A DNA stretch of 64,000 nucleotides from Chitinophagales bacterium. Its GTDB lineage: Bacteria > Bacteroidota > Bacteroidia > Chitinophagales > Saprospiraceae. The stretch covers positions 36,942 to 100,941 of the forward strand of contig JAFLBP010000023.1 in NCBI GenBank assembly GCA_017303875.1, written 5' to 3'. Of the stretch, positions 50,962 to 60,878 are shown piece after piece. A program made the translations under genes and the position numbers. Below the pieces are notes generated by a model. That model was not told where the DNA came from. It saw nothing but the letters and a program-made list of their open reading frames with translations, and did no database searches. Numbering within the stretch: position 1 is the stretch's first letter; the number at the start of each line of letters is the position of its first letter.

Positions 50962-52917
50962 ATGAAAGTCAATATGCTTCAGCAATACATGTTTGTATTG
51001 GTGCTTATCGCGCCGTTTTGTCTTTTGGCACAGGCGCGTTATCCTTTCCCACAAGCGGATCGCATCGGTTTTATTGATGCAAACGGGGTAATTGTTATTC
51101 CACCTGTTTTTCGCGCTGCAGGACGATTTGCAGAAGGATTGGCCCCTGCGCGGACAGAAGGCCTGTATGGTTTTATTGACAGCACGGGCAACTGGGCTAT
51201 TGCGCCGCAATTTGAATACGCGACGCATTTTAAAGATGGGTTTGCCATAGCCTGTAATGGCGAGATGCCTTTTTACATCAATAAAAAAGGCGAAAAGGCA
51301 CTGCAAAGCCAGTTTCCTAAAATGGGGCATTTTATCAATGGAAATGCAATAGTAAAAAGTGCAGGTGGTAATTATGGCGTTTTGAATACTGCCGGAAAAT
51401 TAGTGCTTGATACCTTATATATTGATTTTAAACATGCCGAAAAGGGCAGGTTTATTCTGGAGCGAAAAAAGACAACCGAAGCCGAAGCTGATTTTCCCTC
51501 CTATGAAGAAGGTGTAATGGATACCTTTGGAAATATCATTATTCCTTTTGGAAAATATAAAGCGATTGAATCGGTGCAGGATGGCGGTTTTACCGCCTGG
51601 TTACCTGATTCAATCGCTGCCAATCGCAAGCGGATCAGTAGGCGCTTGCGAACCGATTTAATGGGAAAGCCGCTTTTTGTTTTTCAGGAGCCTAACCCGG
51701 AAAAAGGCACTTTGCAGCCGGAAACCCGGGATGGTTTTTTGCGTATTTTTGTTCCATTGGCAGCTCCTGACTCTAAGGATTTTGGACCGCCGAAAGGATA
51801 CATGCGATTGCTGGATGCCACGGGCAGGATCATACTGGATGATACTTCCTATGCAAAAATCGGCTTGTTTTCCAATAGCCGGGCATTTGCTCAAAAACAA
51901 AACAGTCAATGGGTCATTTTGGACACGAATGGCGCGCGTGTAAGCGATCAGGTATTTTCGGAGGTGCTTGAGGATTTTGACAACGGCTATGCTTTTGTAA
52001 AACAAAACCGCTTGTGGGGACTCATTGACACTATGGCCGGTTTTGTTTTTACGCCACAGTTTAAAGAAGTGTCCGTGCCGGTTCAAAATCAAGACTACTT
52101 TATTTTTAAACAGCCCAATGCCGCGCAAAAAAAGGGGGCACGTTTTGGTCTTGCGGATTATAATGGACGGGTTTTAATGCCAGCGCTCATTGATCGCTTT
52201 TTATCGAAATTTCCCAATGAAGCAGGGGTGATTTATGCCATTCAGGGCGATACTTTGTTGTATATCAATGAAAAAGGCCTTGTTGTGCGCCGTGAACAGA
52301 TCACTGAGGGAAGTGCTGGTTTGCAGCAGCTGAACCTGGATTATCAGCTGGAATCCTACTTTTTTGCCGATACGGAAGCCGGGTATAATAATTTGGGCGA
52401 TGCCCCATTTGTGCCGGCTACAGACCTGGATGCCGATCATGATTTTCCGCAGTCGGGACTAAGCATTACGGTCAGGCCGGAAGAGCGCGACACGCTGTTT
52501 GGGCAATACCGGGCCATGGCGGTGTATGTGGCAAATACCTCGGCCGAGCGGGTTTGGTTCAATGCTGCCGATGGTTGTTTGTACATGAGCGTACAGGCCC
52601 TTAACCCTGAAGGTCAGTGGCAGGATATTGAAAGTTTTTGGGATGTTTCCTGTGGCAACAGCTTTCATTCCATCTCTTTGCCTGGCAAGCAGTACTGGCG
52701 CTTTTTAAGCCCGGAATACGATGGGGCATTCAAGACCAAACTGCGTATTCGCCTCGAATATGCCCTCCCGACGGATGAAGCGGAAACCATAGGCCGGACG
52801 ATCGAGGAAGTGCGCACCATTTATAGCAATACTTATGACGGTGCGGTAAATCCGGCCCAGTTCTGGCATCGGGAGGGCTATTTCAGGTATGGTTTGTTCG
52901 GGGTCGGGAAGGAGTAA
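50962..52917 (+). CDS. Exported WG-repeat protein
   Basis: A 651-residue protein starting at ATG 50962 (MKVNMLQQYMFV...LLAQ is the signal peptide; an ATG 42 bases upstream would precede it with polar residues). At least six WG-type repeats of about 45 residues run from residue 30 to 460, with the pattern GFIDxxGxxVIPPxFxxxxxFxEGLAxA, each a beta-hairpin pair. The last 190 residues (FVPATDLDADHDFP...VEEVRTIYSN) form a separate beta-rich domain. WG repeats are common in Bacteroidota and their role is unknown, perhaps ligand or surface binding. Convergent with the outer-membrane protein gene that ends 5 bases downstream. Confidence 0.85.
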   Translation: MKVNMLQQYMFVLVLIAPFCLLAQARYPFPQADRIGFIDANGVIVIPPVFRAAGRFAEGLAPARTEGLYGFIDSTGNWAIAPQFEYATHFKDGFAIACNGEMPFYINKKGEKALQSQFPKMGHFINGNAIVKSAGGNYGVLNTAGKLVLDTLYIDFKHAEKGRFILERKKTTEAEADFPSYEEGVMDTFGNIIIPFGKYKAIESVQDGGFTAWLPDSIAANRKRISRRLRTDLMGKPLFVFQEPNPEKGTLQPETRDGFLRIFVPLAAPDSKDFGPPKGYMRLLDATGRIILDDTSYAKIGLFSNSRAFAQKQNSQWVILDTNGARVSDQVFSEVLEDFDNGYAFVKQNRLWGLIDTMAGFVFTPQFKEVSVPVQNQDYFIFKQPNAAQKKGARFGLADYNGRVLMPALIDRFLSKFPNEAGVIYAIQGDTLLYINEKGLVVRREQITEGSAGLQQLNLDYQLESYFFADTEAGYNNLGDAPFVPATDLDADHDFPQSGLSITVRPEERDTLFGQYRAMAVYVANTSAERVWFNAADGCLYMSVQALNPEGQWQDIESFWDVSCGNSFHSISLPGKQYWRFLSPEYDGAFKTKLRIRLEYALPTDEAETIGRTIEEVRTIYSNTYDGAVNPAQFWHREGYFRYGLFGVGKE

Positions 52918-52922
52918 TTCGT

Positions 52923-55463
52923 TTACAACCCCAACCCCAGCACCACACCAAAGCTCTGGTACTCTTTCCCGATAAAATTCCAGACAAAATCGGCGCGAAG
53001 GGCACGGAATGGCCCGAAGCCGATGTTGTCGATGCCGACGTAAGTCTCCCAATACGGCTGCTGACGGGGTGTGTCGGCATATTCGTCGGCCTGATAGAAT
53101 TTAGCGCCGATGAGTTCCGCCAGGCCCAGCTTGCGGACGCCCGGAATTTTATCAAACAGCCAGCCTTGCAGGCGATGCTCCCAATGGGCTTCCACAAAAC
53201 GGCTGTTGGTGCTGTACGCATAATAAGGCGCCAGGAAAAACATATCTGCATGATCCTGTGTGGGCGCCACCAGTACGCGGTTGCCGCGCAGGTGGTGGTA
53301 ATCGGCAAATTCCATGCGCTCTTTTTGCAGGAAAGCGCCCGCGCGCAAAAGCAGGTTGGAATAGCCGAACAAGCCCATTTTGAGTTCGCGTTTTTGCACC
53401 TGTACTTGCAGGTAATCATAGGCAATATCGCTGCCAAGGACACCCGATACGGCCTTGCGATACAGCAAACTGAAACTCGGCCACGCCGAACCCTCATACA
53501 AGCGAAAATCGGGCATCTGGCTGTATTTTTCGCCCGGCCGGTAGTTCAGTTGCACCTGAAATAGCGCCACTTCGTGTGACACAAAATCCGGGAAACTCGG
53601 CTCTACGTTCGTTAGCGGCCGGTTCGAGGTGTAGGCGCGTTCTAATTTTTTATTCAGGTTGTAATCGGTGTTATTTATCAGGGCGCTGCGCTGCGCATAT
53701 TCCGCAGCAGCGCCAACGCTCAGGCCGGGCAGGAGTACGCGCCCAAACTCCACACGTCCGTAGGTTTTTTCGTACAATTTCATGTAATTGCGCTTCAGCC
53801 ACAGCGAATAAATGCCGTTGATCATCGGGCCGATCGGTTCCTGTGCATTGAACTGCCGGGCCGCCACGCCGCCTTCCACACGCAGGCGCGTGAAGAAATT
53901 CGACTCGAAACGCTGCTCCCAGAAAGCCGTGCCGCGCAGCCGCTCCTCGGAAAAACCGTAATTAAGCTGTCCGCCCACCTTCCAGAAACGGGTGGCCTGA
54001 TTGCTATTGCTTTTGGTAAATTCCGGTTCAATGTTCACTAACCAGCCCTGCACGGTATTGAACTGAATCCATTTGGCGGCACCCGGTACTTCCAGCTCCA
54101 GGTGCTTGCGCGAGTTGCGCCAGGTGTAGCCGCTGACAATATCCATGAGGCCGAATTTATTGGCCTTGCGATCCATGGAATCGAGATAGGCCGGAGAATT
54201 TCGGATGGTCTGGAGGCTGTCTTTTTTAATGTAATCCTTGCTTTCCTCCTGCGTCAGCGGGATTGGGCGGATGCTGTTCCAGTAGCTGCTGTCGCGCTTG
54301 TTGGCTTCTTTTTCGATGCGAAAAACTTCTTTGTTGAAAACGCCGTTGTCGAAATTCGGGTTCAGTTCGTAATTCGACAAAATGGTGTTGAAAAAGCCGC
54401 GAATATTGAAGCCGAATACGCCGAATTTAATGCCGGTGTATTGGCTCAGCATGCGCCAGGTGTCGGGTTCGGCCACACGGACAAATTCCTGGCGGATGTT
54501 CATGCTGTCGAGGCCGGGAATTTTAAGAGCATTTTCGGTAAGTACTAAGTCGGTGGCGCTGAGGTTCCATTGGTCGGCTACCACGTAAATATGACCGCCA
54601 AAAGTCGGGTCGGCGGAACGTTTGGGCAGCAGTTGAATTTTGTACACAACATAATTGACACCCGGATCGCGGATTTCTCCTTTAAATTTAAAATCGTAGT
54701 AGCTGAAGGCATTGTCGGCCAGCGGCGACAACATTTCGCGTTCAATTTCAATTTTTTCATTGTACAGGTCAAATTCCGTAAAAAACGCCCGGTTGAAGCT
54801 GAAACCCTGGTCGGCGCCGCTCACTTTGCTCGATACCATCACTTCTTTATGGCGCAGGGGATCGCGCTGGTGGTATACCTTGGAAACCGATTCGGAGAGA
54901 TAAAGCACGCCCGAGCGCGAAGCGGAGTCGAGGATGCCGCCCATGTCGCCCGTTTCCTGGCCGAAGATTTTTTTAGGTACATCGCCGATTTTATAGAAGC
55001 CTTTCACATAGGCATCGCAGGTGAAATTGCCTTCTTTTTGCTTGAAATAAGCGCGTTTGGCGATCACTTCACGCATAATACGCACGGCGGGATCTTCGCG
55101 TGTGATGACCACCTCCTGCAATTGCAGCTCGGAGGGCTTCATTTGCGCGTCGAGGCGGGCGCCATTGGGACCAACTTTTACTTTTTTAATCAGTTGTTCG
55201 TAGCCGAGGTACTGAAATACCACTTCGTAGTCGCCGGGCGCGGCGGGCAGGTTATACGCGCCATCTGCATTGGCGATGGTGCCGATGGTGGTATTGCGCA
55301 GGTAAACCGAGACAAAGGGCAGCGGCGCCTTGTTTTCGTCGAGGATGGTTCCGCGTATTTGTGCGTGCAGGAAAAGGGGTACAAGTGTAAAAACAAGGAA
55401 AAAGTAGCGCCAAAGCGGGTTTTTGACATACCTTTCGCGGGTGTTTAATGCAATCGTAAACAT
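52923..55463 (-). CDS. DUF5686-family outer-membrane protein with carboxypeptidase-regulatory-like N-terminus
   Basis: An 846-residue protein. A signal peptide (WRYFFLVFTLVPLFLHA-Q) follows a 17-residue N-terminal tail. Residues about 36-120 are a carboxypeptidase D regulatory-like domain (GTILDENKAPLPFVSVYLRNTTIGT, here only in outline), as on TonB-dependent and related proteins; the rest is the DUF5686 region, with a C-terminal half of alternating strands (QLNYGFSEERLRGTAFWEQRF, GSDIAYDYLQVQVQ) that looks like a beta-barrel, ending FGVVLGLGL with a terminal hydrophobic pattern. Function unknown. Its ATG is 16 bases from the divergent tilS start. Confidence 0.88.
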   Translation of the reverse strand: MFTIALNTRERYVKNPLWRYFFLVFTLVPLFLHAQIRGTILDENKAPLPFVSVYLRNTTIGTIANADGAYNLPAAPGDYEVVFQYLGYEQLIKKVKVGPNGARLDAQMKPSELQLQEVVITREDPAVRIMREVIAKRAYFKQKEGNFTCDAYVKGFYKIGDVPKKIFGQETGDMGGILDSASRSGVLYLSESVSKVYHQRDPLRHKEVMVSSKVSGADQGFSFNRAFFTEFDLYNEKIEIEREMLSPLADNAFSYYDFKFKGEIRDPGVNYVVYKIQLLPKRSADPTFGGHIYVVADQWNLSATDLVLTENALKIPGLDSMNIRQEFVRVAEPDTWRMLSQYTGIKFGVFGFNIRGFFNTILSNYELNPNFDNGVFNKEVFRIEKEANKRDSSYWNSIRPIPLTQEESKDYIKKDSLQTIRNSPAYLDSMDRKANKFGLMDIVSGYTWRNSRKHLELEVPGAAKWIQFNTVQGWLVNIEPEFTKSNSNQATRFWKVGGQLNYGFSEERLRGTAFWEQRFESNFFTRLRVEGGVAARQFNAQEPIGPMINGIYSLWLKRNYMKLYEKTYGRVEFGRVLLPGLSVGAAAEYAQRSALINNTDYNLNKKLERAYTSNRPLTNVEPSFPDFVSHEVALFQVQLNYRPGEKYSQMPDFRLYEGSAWPSFSLLYRKAVSGVLGSDIAYDYLQVQVQKRELKMGLFGYSNLLLRAGAFLQKERMEFADYHHLRGNRVLVAPTQDHADMFFLAPYYAYSTNSRFVEAHWEHRLQGWLFDKIPGVRKLGLAELIGAKFYQADEYADTPRQQPYWETYVGIDNIGFGPFRALRADFVWNFIGKEYQSFGVVLGLGL

Positions 55464-55465
55464 GG

Positions 55466-55473
55466 TAGTTTTG
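55466..55473 (+). promoter_or_regulatory. -7 box of tilS
   Basis: TAGTTTTG, with ATG 7 bases later (55480) and again at 55483; little or no leader expected. It touches the start codon of the divergent gene. Confidence 0.5.
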
Positions 55474-55479
55474 TAATTG

Positions 55480-56808
55480 ATGATGAGTTTAGTAGCGCGT
55501 TTTCAACAAAATCTGGAGCGTCTGGTTTCCGGGGTGGGAGATCAGCCCTTGCTGCTGGCGGTGAGCGGCGGATTAGATTCCGTGGTCTTGCTGCATTTAT
55601 GCCTTGAGGTACAGTGGCCGCTTGTACTTGCGCATTGCAATTTTCAATTACGCGGCGCCGAATCGGATGGCGACGAAGCTTTTGTGCGGCAATTGGCCAC
55701 GGCAAAAAAACTAAGTTGCCATGTAAAAGCTTACAACACCCTTGAATTTTCAGAAAACAATAACGTTTCCATTCAAATGGCGGCACGCGAACTGCGCTAC
55801 GCCTGGTTTGAGGAATTGCGCGAACAAACAGGCTGCGCCTTTATCGCCACTGCCCACCACCTCGACGACGCCCTCGAAACGGTGCTGCTGAATTTTGTAC
55901 GTGGCAGCGACCTGAACGGCCTGCGCGGCATCCCTGAGCGGCAAAACCAGGTGATACGACCACTTTTGTTCGCCACCCGCGCCGAACTGGAGGCCTATGC
56001 CGCCGAAAATCAACTGCAATGGCGCGAAGACAGCAGCAATGCCGAACACGATTATGCCCGCAATTTGCTGCGCCATCAGGTGATGCCGGTATTGAAACAG
56101 CTCAATCCGGCCCTGCTGCAAACTGCCGCGCGCAACATGGCCCAAATTGGCGAAAGCACCGCCAATTATGACTTTTTGCTGCAACAGTTTTTAGGGCAAA
56201 AAGACGATCACTTGTCGCCCATAGACCGCGAAAAACTGCAAGCACTTCCGCATCCGGCCAATGCACTCAAACGCCTGATCCGTCCGCATGGCTTCACCCC
56301 GGAACAGGCCCGGCAGGCAGCCGAACACCGCAGCGCTGAACGTTTGATTTTGGAAAATACCGCCGGCGAACGCTTAGTGGTGGATGAAAAAAGTATTCAA
56401 TGGCTCGATAAAAAACAGGCGCCCGAACCCATCCGCATTGAAGCCGACGACCTGATGCTGCGCCTGCCCGACGGCCGCCAGCTCTTTCAAATGCACGTGG
56501 ATGCGGAAACTGCTTTTCCCGACGGCAAAAGCGCGATACTCGTAGATGCCGCGAAACTGCAATTCCCCTTATCTTTGCGGCCCCTGCGCCCCGGCGACCG
56601 CTTCCAACCCTTCGGTATGGGCGGGCAAAGCCAAAAGTTGCAGGATTTTTGTACTAACCTTAAACTCGGTCCCGCTGAACGCGAACAAGCCCTCTTGCTC
56701 GTGGATGCACAGGATAGGCCCGTCTGGCTGCTCGGATACCGCGCTGATGAGCGTTTCCGCGTACAGGCCCACACGCAACAGCGCATCAAGTTTGTACTGA
56801 GTGTTTAA
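55480..56808 (+). CDS. tilS: tRNA(Ile)-lysidine synthase
   Basis: A 442-residue N-type ATP pyrophosphatase that converts C34 of the CAU-anticodon isoleucine tRNA to lysidine so that it reads AUA. The PP-loop SGGLDS is at about 29-34; AHCNFQLRG, TAHHLDDALETVLLNFVRGS and RPLL are family hallmarks; the C-terminal TilS domain (LSLRPLRPGDRFQPFGM) is present. Two adjacent ATG codons (55480, 55483) are possible starts; a TTG at 55477 is less likely. Downstream the 128-base gap to the sulfatase is filled by inverted repeat arrays. Confidence 0.96.
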   Translation: MMSLVARFQQNLERLVSGVGDQPLLLAVSGGLDSVVLLHLCLEVQWPLVLAHCNFQLRGAESDGDEAFVRQLATAKKLSCHVKAYNTLEFSENNNVSIQMAARELRYAWFEELREQTGCAFIATAHHLDDALETVLLNFVRGSDLNGLRGIPERQNQVIRPLLFATRAELEAYAAENQLQWREDSSNAEHDYARNLLRHQVMPVLKQLNPALLQTAARNMAQIGESTANYDFLLQQFLGQKDDHLSPIDREKLQALPHPANALKRLIRPHGFTPEQARQAAEHRSAERLILENTAGERLVVDEKSIQWLDKKQAPEPIRIEADDLMLRLPDGRQLFQMHVDAETAFPDGKSAILVDAAKLQFPLSLRPLRPGDRFQPFGMGGQSQKLQDFCTNLKLGPAEREQALLLVDAQDRPVWLLGYRADERFRVQAHTQQRIKFVLSV

Positions 56809-56816
56809 GGGTTTTT

Positions 56817-56929
56817 TTGGTGTTTTAGTGTTTTGGTGTTTTAGTGTTTTAGTAGGTTGATCCCTCAAACACCAAAACCCTCAAACACCAAAACACTCAA
56901 ACACCAAAACACTCAAACACCAAAACACT
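56817..56929. repeat. Inverted arrays of 8/16-base units (CAAACACC AAAACACT)
   Basis: Right arm: four tandem 16-base units CAAACACCAAAACACT (56866-56929; the first ends CCCT). Left arm 56817-56853 carries the complementary GGTGTTTTAGTGTTTT words. The arms face each other across about 12 bases and fill nearly the whole gap between tilS and the next gene, ending 6 bases before its TTG start. Confidence 0.88.
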
Positions 56930-56935
56930 TTATAG

Positions 56936-58798
56936 TTGAAATCTGTCCTGACCTTTCCCATACGTCTGGCGGCCTTTTGGCTGCTTTTATTTGCTGCATT
57001 CCGGATGTGGTTTGTGGGGCAATTTGCCGGGCAAAGCAATGCCCGGGCGGCGGATTCCATCTGGTCGGCATTTGCGCATGCCCTGCCTTTGGATTTCAGT
57101 ACCATGGGCTATGCCATGCTGCTGCCGGTGCTGCTGTTTTGTGTCGGATTTTTATTTTCGGATAAATTTCGACCGGTTTTTCAAAAAGTCATTTATTATT
57201 TCAACCTCGTGTTGATGGGGGTGGCCATTCCTTTATCGGGCGCCAATGTGGTGTTGTACAAAGAATGGCAGACACCGCTCAACAGCCGGGCTTTTGAATA
57301 TTTGCAAAAAAATCCCATCATTGTATTCAACTCCATTTCCTGGGGATACATGATTTTCTACGCCCTGCTTTACCTCTCGGTGTGCTGGGGCGCTATTCGT
57401 CTGTACCGCTGGTGGGTGGGCCGGGAGCAACCGCCCAAAGGAACTTCGCGCTGGTGGGCCGCCACCTTTTTCCTTTGGTTTCCTTTGTTGGTCGTGGCCA
57501 TTCGAGGCGGTTTTGGCATCATGCCCATCAATGAAAGCGCGGTGTATTACTCCGTGGAAGCCCTGCACAACCACGCCGCCGTGAACCCGCTCTGGAACCT
57601 CACCCATAGCCTCGTGGAGCGCCGCGCCAACAGCAATCACTACCAGGTAATGGAAGACGCCGAGGCGCAGCAAATTACGCAAAATCTTTTACAAACGACT
57701 GAAAAACAAATACTTCCACTTGCCGACAGCACCGGGAAACCCTACAATGTGGTGATCCTGATGCTGGAAAGTATGACGGCGCAGGTGATTGAAGAATTGG
57801 GCGGCAAAGCGGGCGTTTGTCCGAATTTCAGCCAATTGTGTCGCGAAGGTATCTTGTTCAGCGAATGTTATGGCAGCGGCTACCGCACCGATCAGGGTTA
57901 TGTGGCGGTGCTGGGCGGTTATCCGGCCCAGCCGGATCAGTCCATCATCCTGCTCGACGACAAGGCGGTGAAGCTCTCCTCCCTTTCAAAAGTGCTGGTA
58001 CAAAAAGGGTACAGCACCCTGTTTTGTACCGGCGGCGAAACCACCTTTGCCAACACCGGTATGTGGCTGCGCAACCAGCAAATGCAGCGCCTCATTTCCA
58101 TGGAAGACTTCACGCGCGCGCAGCGCACGCAGCGCTGGGGCGCCGACGACAAGCAGATCCTGCAACGCGCTCTGACCGAGATCGGGGTGTTGCCGCAGCC
58201 TTTTCTGGCGACGGTGATGACCATTAGTCTGCACCCGCCCTACGACGTGCCGTACAAGGGCAAATTCTGGGGCAGCTCCGAGCCGGAGCAGTTTCTGAAC
58301 ACCGCTGCCTTTGTAGATGAAGCACTGGGCGCGTTTTTTGACGCTGCACGCCAGCAAGCCTGGTACAACAACACCATTTTTGTACTAGTGGCCGATCACG
58401 GTTCTTCGCAGCCTATTCAGGCAGGTATGGACAATCCGAAATCGCGGCATATTCCGCTGCTGTTTTGCGGCGCGCCGATCGCTGCGGCCTGGAAGGGCAA
58501 AACCATGCGCGTCTTTGCCAACCACCACGATGTGCCGGCAACGGTATTGCCCCTGCTGGGCATGGATGCCGCTGCTGCATTTCCCTGGAGCCGCAACCTC
58601 TGGACGCAGCGCGAAGGGCAGGGCTTTGCCTATTACACCAACGAAAACGGGGTAGGATGGGTAAATGAAAAAGGCGGCGGTTTTTACTTTTTTGACCTGA
58701 AACAATGGCATTATTTCCGAGGCGCAGGCGACAGCACCGATCAGCGCAATGCACGGGGGTATTTGCAGGCAGTTTATGAGGATTTTTTAAAAAAATGA
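56936..58798 (+). CDS. LtaS-like membrane sulfatase / phosphoglycerol transferase family protein
   Basis: A 620-residue alkaline-phosphatase-superfamily protein. About five membrane helices lie in residues 1-190, followed by a soluble domain: NVVILMLESMT near 265 (metal-binding Glu, LtaS style), CYGSGYRTDQG near 310 (nucleophile region, with Thr at the usual Thr/Ser position), and VADHGSS near 485 (metal-binding Asp-His). Gram-negative members add phosphoglycerol or phosphoethanolamine groups to lipids or glycans. The start is TTG 56936, directly after the repeat array; no nearby ATG precedes the first helix. Its end overlaps the next gene by 4 bases (ATGA). Confidence 0.87.
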   Translation: MKSVLTFPIRLAAFWLLLFAAFRMWFVGQFAGQSNARAADSIWSAFAHALPLDFSTMGYAMLLPVLLFCVGFLFSDKFRPVFQKVIYYFNLVLMGVAIPLSGANVVLYKEWQTPLNSRAFEYLQKNPIIVFNSISWGYMIFYALLYLSVCWGAIRLYRWWVGREQPPKGTSRWWAATFFLWFPLLVVAIRGGFGIMPINESAVYYSVEALHNHAAVNPLWNLTHSLVERRANSNHYQVMEDAEAQQITQNLLQTTEKQILPLADSTGKPYNVVILMLESMTAQVIEELGGKAGVCPNFSQLCREGILFSECYGSGYRTDQGYVAVLGGYPAQPDQSIILLDDKAVKLSSLSKVLVQKGYSTLFCTGGETTFANTGMWLRNQQMQRLISMEDFTRAQRTQRWGADDKQILQRALTEIGVLPQPFLATVMTISLHPPYDVPYKGKFWGSSEPEQFLNTAAFVDEALGAFFDAARQQAWYNNTIFVLVADHGSSQPIQAGMDNPKSRHIPLLFCGAPIAAAWKGKTMRVFANHHDVPATVLPLLGMDAAAAFPWSRNLWTQREGQGFAYYTNENGVGWVNEKGGGFYFFDLKQWHYFRGAGDSTDQRNARGYLQAVYEDFLKK

Positions 58799-59250
58799 CT
58801 ACTTCCATGATACGTGAAGCCCAACCCAAAGACATTCCGCAAATTCAAATTGTGCGCAATGCCGTTCAGGAAAATACCCTCTCTGATCCATCATTAGTGA
58901 GCGACGCGGACTGCGCCGACTTTATGTTCCGGCGCGGCAAAGGCTGGGTAGCAGAGCTTGATGGCTTGGTAGTTGGTTTTTCTATTGTGGACTTGCAGGA
59001 AAACAACGTCTGGGCGCTGTTTCTGCTGCCGGAATATGAAGGCCGGGGCATCGGCCGCCAATTACATCAGGTGATGCTCGACTGGTATTTTCAACAGACG
59101 CGCGAGCCTGTTTGGCTGGGTACTTCGCCAGGCACCCGCGCCGAGGCGTTTTACCGCAAAGCAGGCTGGCAGCAAAATGGCCTGAACGGGGAAAAAGAAT
59201 TGCGTTTTGAAATGAACTATGCAGGTTTTTTAACGATGAACGATGAGTGA
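58795..59250 (+). CDS. GNAT-family N-acetyltransferase
   Basis: A 151-residue acetyltransferase. The acetyl-CoA motif A is LFLLPEYEGRGIGRQLHQ near 80-97 (Q/RxxGxG/A type), preceded by the beta strands VAELDGLVVGFSIVD and followed by FYRKAGW near 120. Substrate unknown. Overlaps the sulfatase stop by ATGA, so translation is probably coupled. Its last residues (LTMNDE) and stop codon come from a heptamer array, so the natural C-terminus may have been replaced or lengthened by repeat expansion. Confidence 0.92.
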   Translation: MTTSMIREAQPKDIPQIQIVRNAVQENTLSDPSLVSDADCADFMFRRGKGWVAELDGLVVGFSIVDLQENNVWALFLLPEYEGRGIGRQLHQVMLDWYFQQTREPVWLGTSPGTRAEAFYRKAGWQQNGLNGEKELRFEMNYAGFLTMNDE

Positions 59251-59263
59251 TGAACGATGAATT
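59236..59263 (+). repeat. Heptanucleotide array (ATGAACG), four units
   Basis: Four 7-base units, the second containing the GNAT gene's stop codon. Same unit as at 10071 and 45357. The following spacer to 59360 has no gene. Confidence 0.85.
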
Positions 59264-59360
59264 TAAGGCTGCGGGTTGGCTTCACGGAATCCGACCCTGA
59301 AGGGGCCGGGAAATAAGAATCATGAATTCCTCCTATGTAGTCTCTAAACTTTAAACTGCC

Positions 59361-60875
59361 TTAATTTCCAGCTTTTAACAGGCTCATTTCATGTTCGGGT
59401 ATGCCGTTTCGGTAAAGTATTACCCGGTAGCTGCCCGGCGGCCAATCCGCTGTTGGCATTTGATATAGTAATTCAGCGCGATAGTTGTCATTGCGGTGGT
59501 ATAGTTTTCCGGACAAATCAAAAACGCGCAGGGCGTATTGGCCCGCCTGGAGGGATTGCCCCATTTGCAGGCCAATATTGGTAAAACCGGTACAAGGGTT
59601 TGGGAATATTGTAAAAGCAGGTTGAGCATCGGCAAGCGGGTCTTCTACGCTTACAATAAACTGATCTTCACCCGCACAGTCGCTGCTGACACAGCCATCC
59701 GGCCCGACGCGGAACAGCCAGGTATTTTGTGGGTGCAAATCCATATCAAGGGTGCTGGAATCCAATAAGCCACCGGTCAGGATCAAGCTGCCGTCATTAA
59801 GCCATTCGCCGTTTAGGAACTCGGCATTATGAATGGAGCCGCCGCGCAGGTCAATATAGTTTTTGGCCCAGTGGGTGCTGCCGTCAAGTCCCATTTTACG
59901 GATGCGACCATGAAAACGTTGATCGGTAGGGCCGTAGTAATGTTGGCCAATGGCATAAAAGTCATTGTTGCTGCCGACAAGGATACGCAGAAAATTTTCA
60001 CGAGGCAAGTGATCCATACTTTGCCAGATGATGGTGCCATTGCTGTCAAGTTTAGAAAAAATCTGGGTGTAATAGTTGTCCGGAAAAATAAAGGTATCAA
60101 TGGCCCAGGAGCAGATAAATCCTTTGTCGGGCGTAGGTTCTATAGTTACATAAGATTTGTCGTCGTCCATAACACCTAAGTTGGTTCTCCAAAGCAGATC
60201 GCCGGAGGCAGTATAGCGATCTATATAAGCCCGATCCCAGCCTGCGATGGTATTGGAGTAAATAGCGGCTACGCCGCCATCAGGTGCTGATGCATTGGAA
60301 GCCATGCCGATATACGCGTTGCCGGTTTCTGGGTAAAACTCTCGGTGCCATAACTCCTGTCCCAGCATATCTAAAGCGGCCAGAAAACCTCTGGAGCGCT
60401 GTGGTGTGCCGCCCCAATACTGAGCGCTTACATACATTTGATTACCAGAAATGCAAATATCCCTGGCCCAGTGATCTTTGGATTCGCCCGGAGCATCATA
60501 AGTCCGGCGGCCCAGGTAATTACCCGCTGTGTCATACAACATAATGGCGTATTCAGGGTCGGTATTGTAGTAGTTGCCCATGTGAATCATAAAGGTATCA
60601 TTCCGCAGGAGCATTACTTTGATGTAGTTCGTGGAGAAGGAGTCAGAGAGGAAAGATTTCCAGACGACTTCTCCGGCGGTGTTAACCTTTACAAGGGCTT
60701 TACAAAAAGTTGTGCCAAGGTCGCATAGCCCTCGTGAATATACATAGTAATGGCTGTCAAGCGGGATTACACTTATCCCATAATCATTTCCGTTACGCAG
60801 ATCGAAGCGGGTGCTGAATGTGGTTTGGGCCGTTATGGCTTGGGATAAAACCAGAAAAAAAAGAAGGTTTCTCAT
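59361..60875 (-). CDS. Exported propeller-like protein with T9SS sorting domain
   Basis: A 504-residue secreted protein: signal peptide 1-17 (AITA-Q), about 390 residues of repeated short blades (patterns such as DTAGNYLGRRTYD, DMLGQELWHREFY and YTASGDLLWRTNL) typical of beta-propellers that Bacteroidota export, and a C-terminal type A sorting domain (FTIFPNPCTGFTNI...PGSYRVILYRNG). No catalytic motif. Starts 3 bases after the stop of the metalloprotease-like gene upstream on the same strand, so they form one operon and may be exported together. Confidence 0.87.
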   Translation of the reverse strand: MRNLLFFLVLSQAITAQTTFSTRFDLRNGNDYGISVIPLDSHYYVYSRGLCDLGTTFCKALVKVNTAGEVVWKSFLSDSFSTNYIKVMLLRNDTFMIHMGNYYNTDPEYAIMLYDTAGNYLGRRTYDAPGESKDHWARDICISGNQMYVSAQYWGGTPQRSRGFLAALDMLGQELWHREFYPETGNAYIGMASNASAPDGGVAAIYSNTIAGWDRAYIDRYTASGDLLWRTNLGVMDDDKSYVTIEPTPDKGFICSWAIDTFIFPDNYYTQIFSKLDSNGTIIWQSMDHLPRENFLRILVGSNNDFYAIGQHYYGPTDQRFHGRIRKMGLDGSTHWAKNYIDLRGGSIHNAEFLNGEWLNDGSLILTGGLLDSSTLDMDLHPQNTWLFRVGPDGCVSSDCAGEDQFIVSVEDPLADAQPAFTIFPNPCTGFTNIGLQMGQSLQAGQYALRVFDLSGKLYHRNDNYRAELLYQMPTADWPPGSYRVILYRNGIPEHEMSLLKAGN

Positions 60876-60878
60876 CGT

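Noticed and set aside
50725..51330. 201-residue minus-strand frame over the start of the WG-repeat gene
   Set aside because: Antisense to a clear signal peptide and WG repeats; no domain and no promoter.
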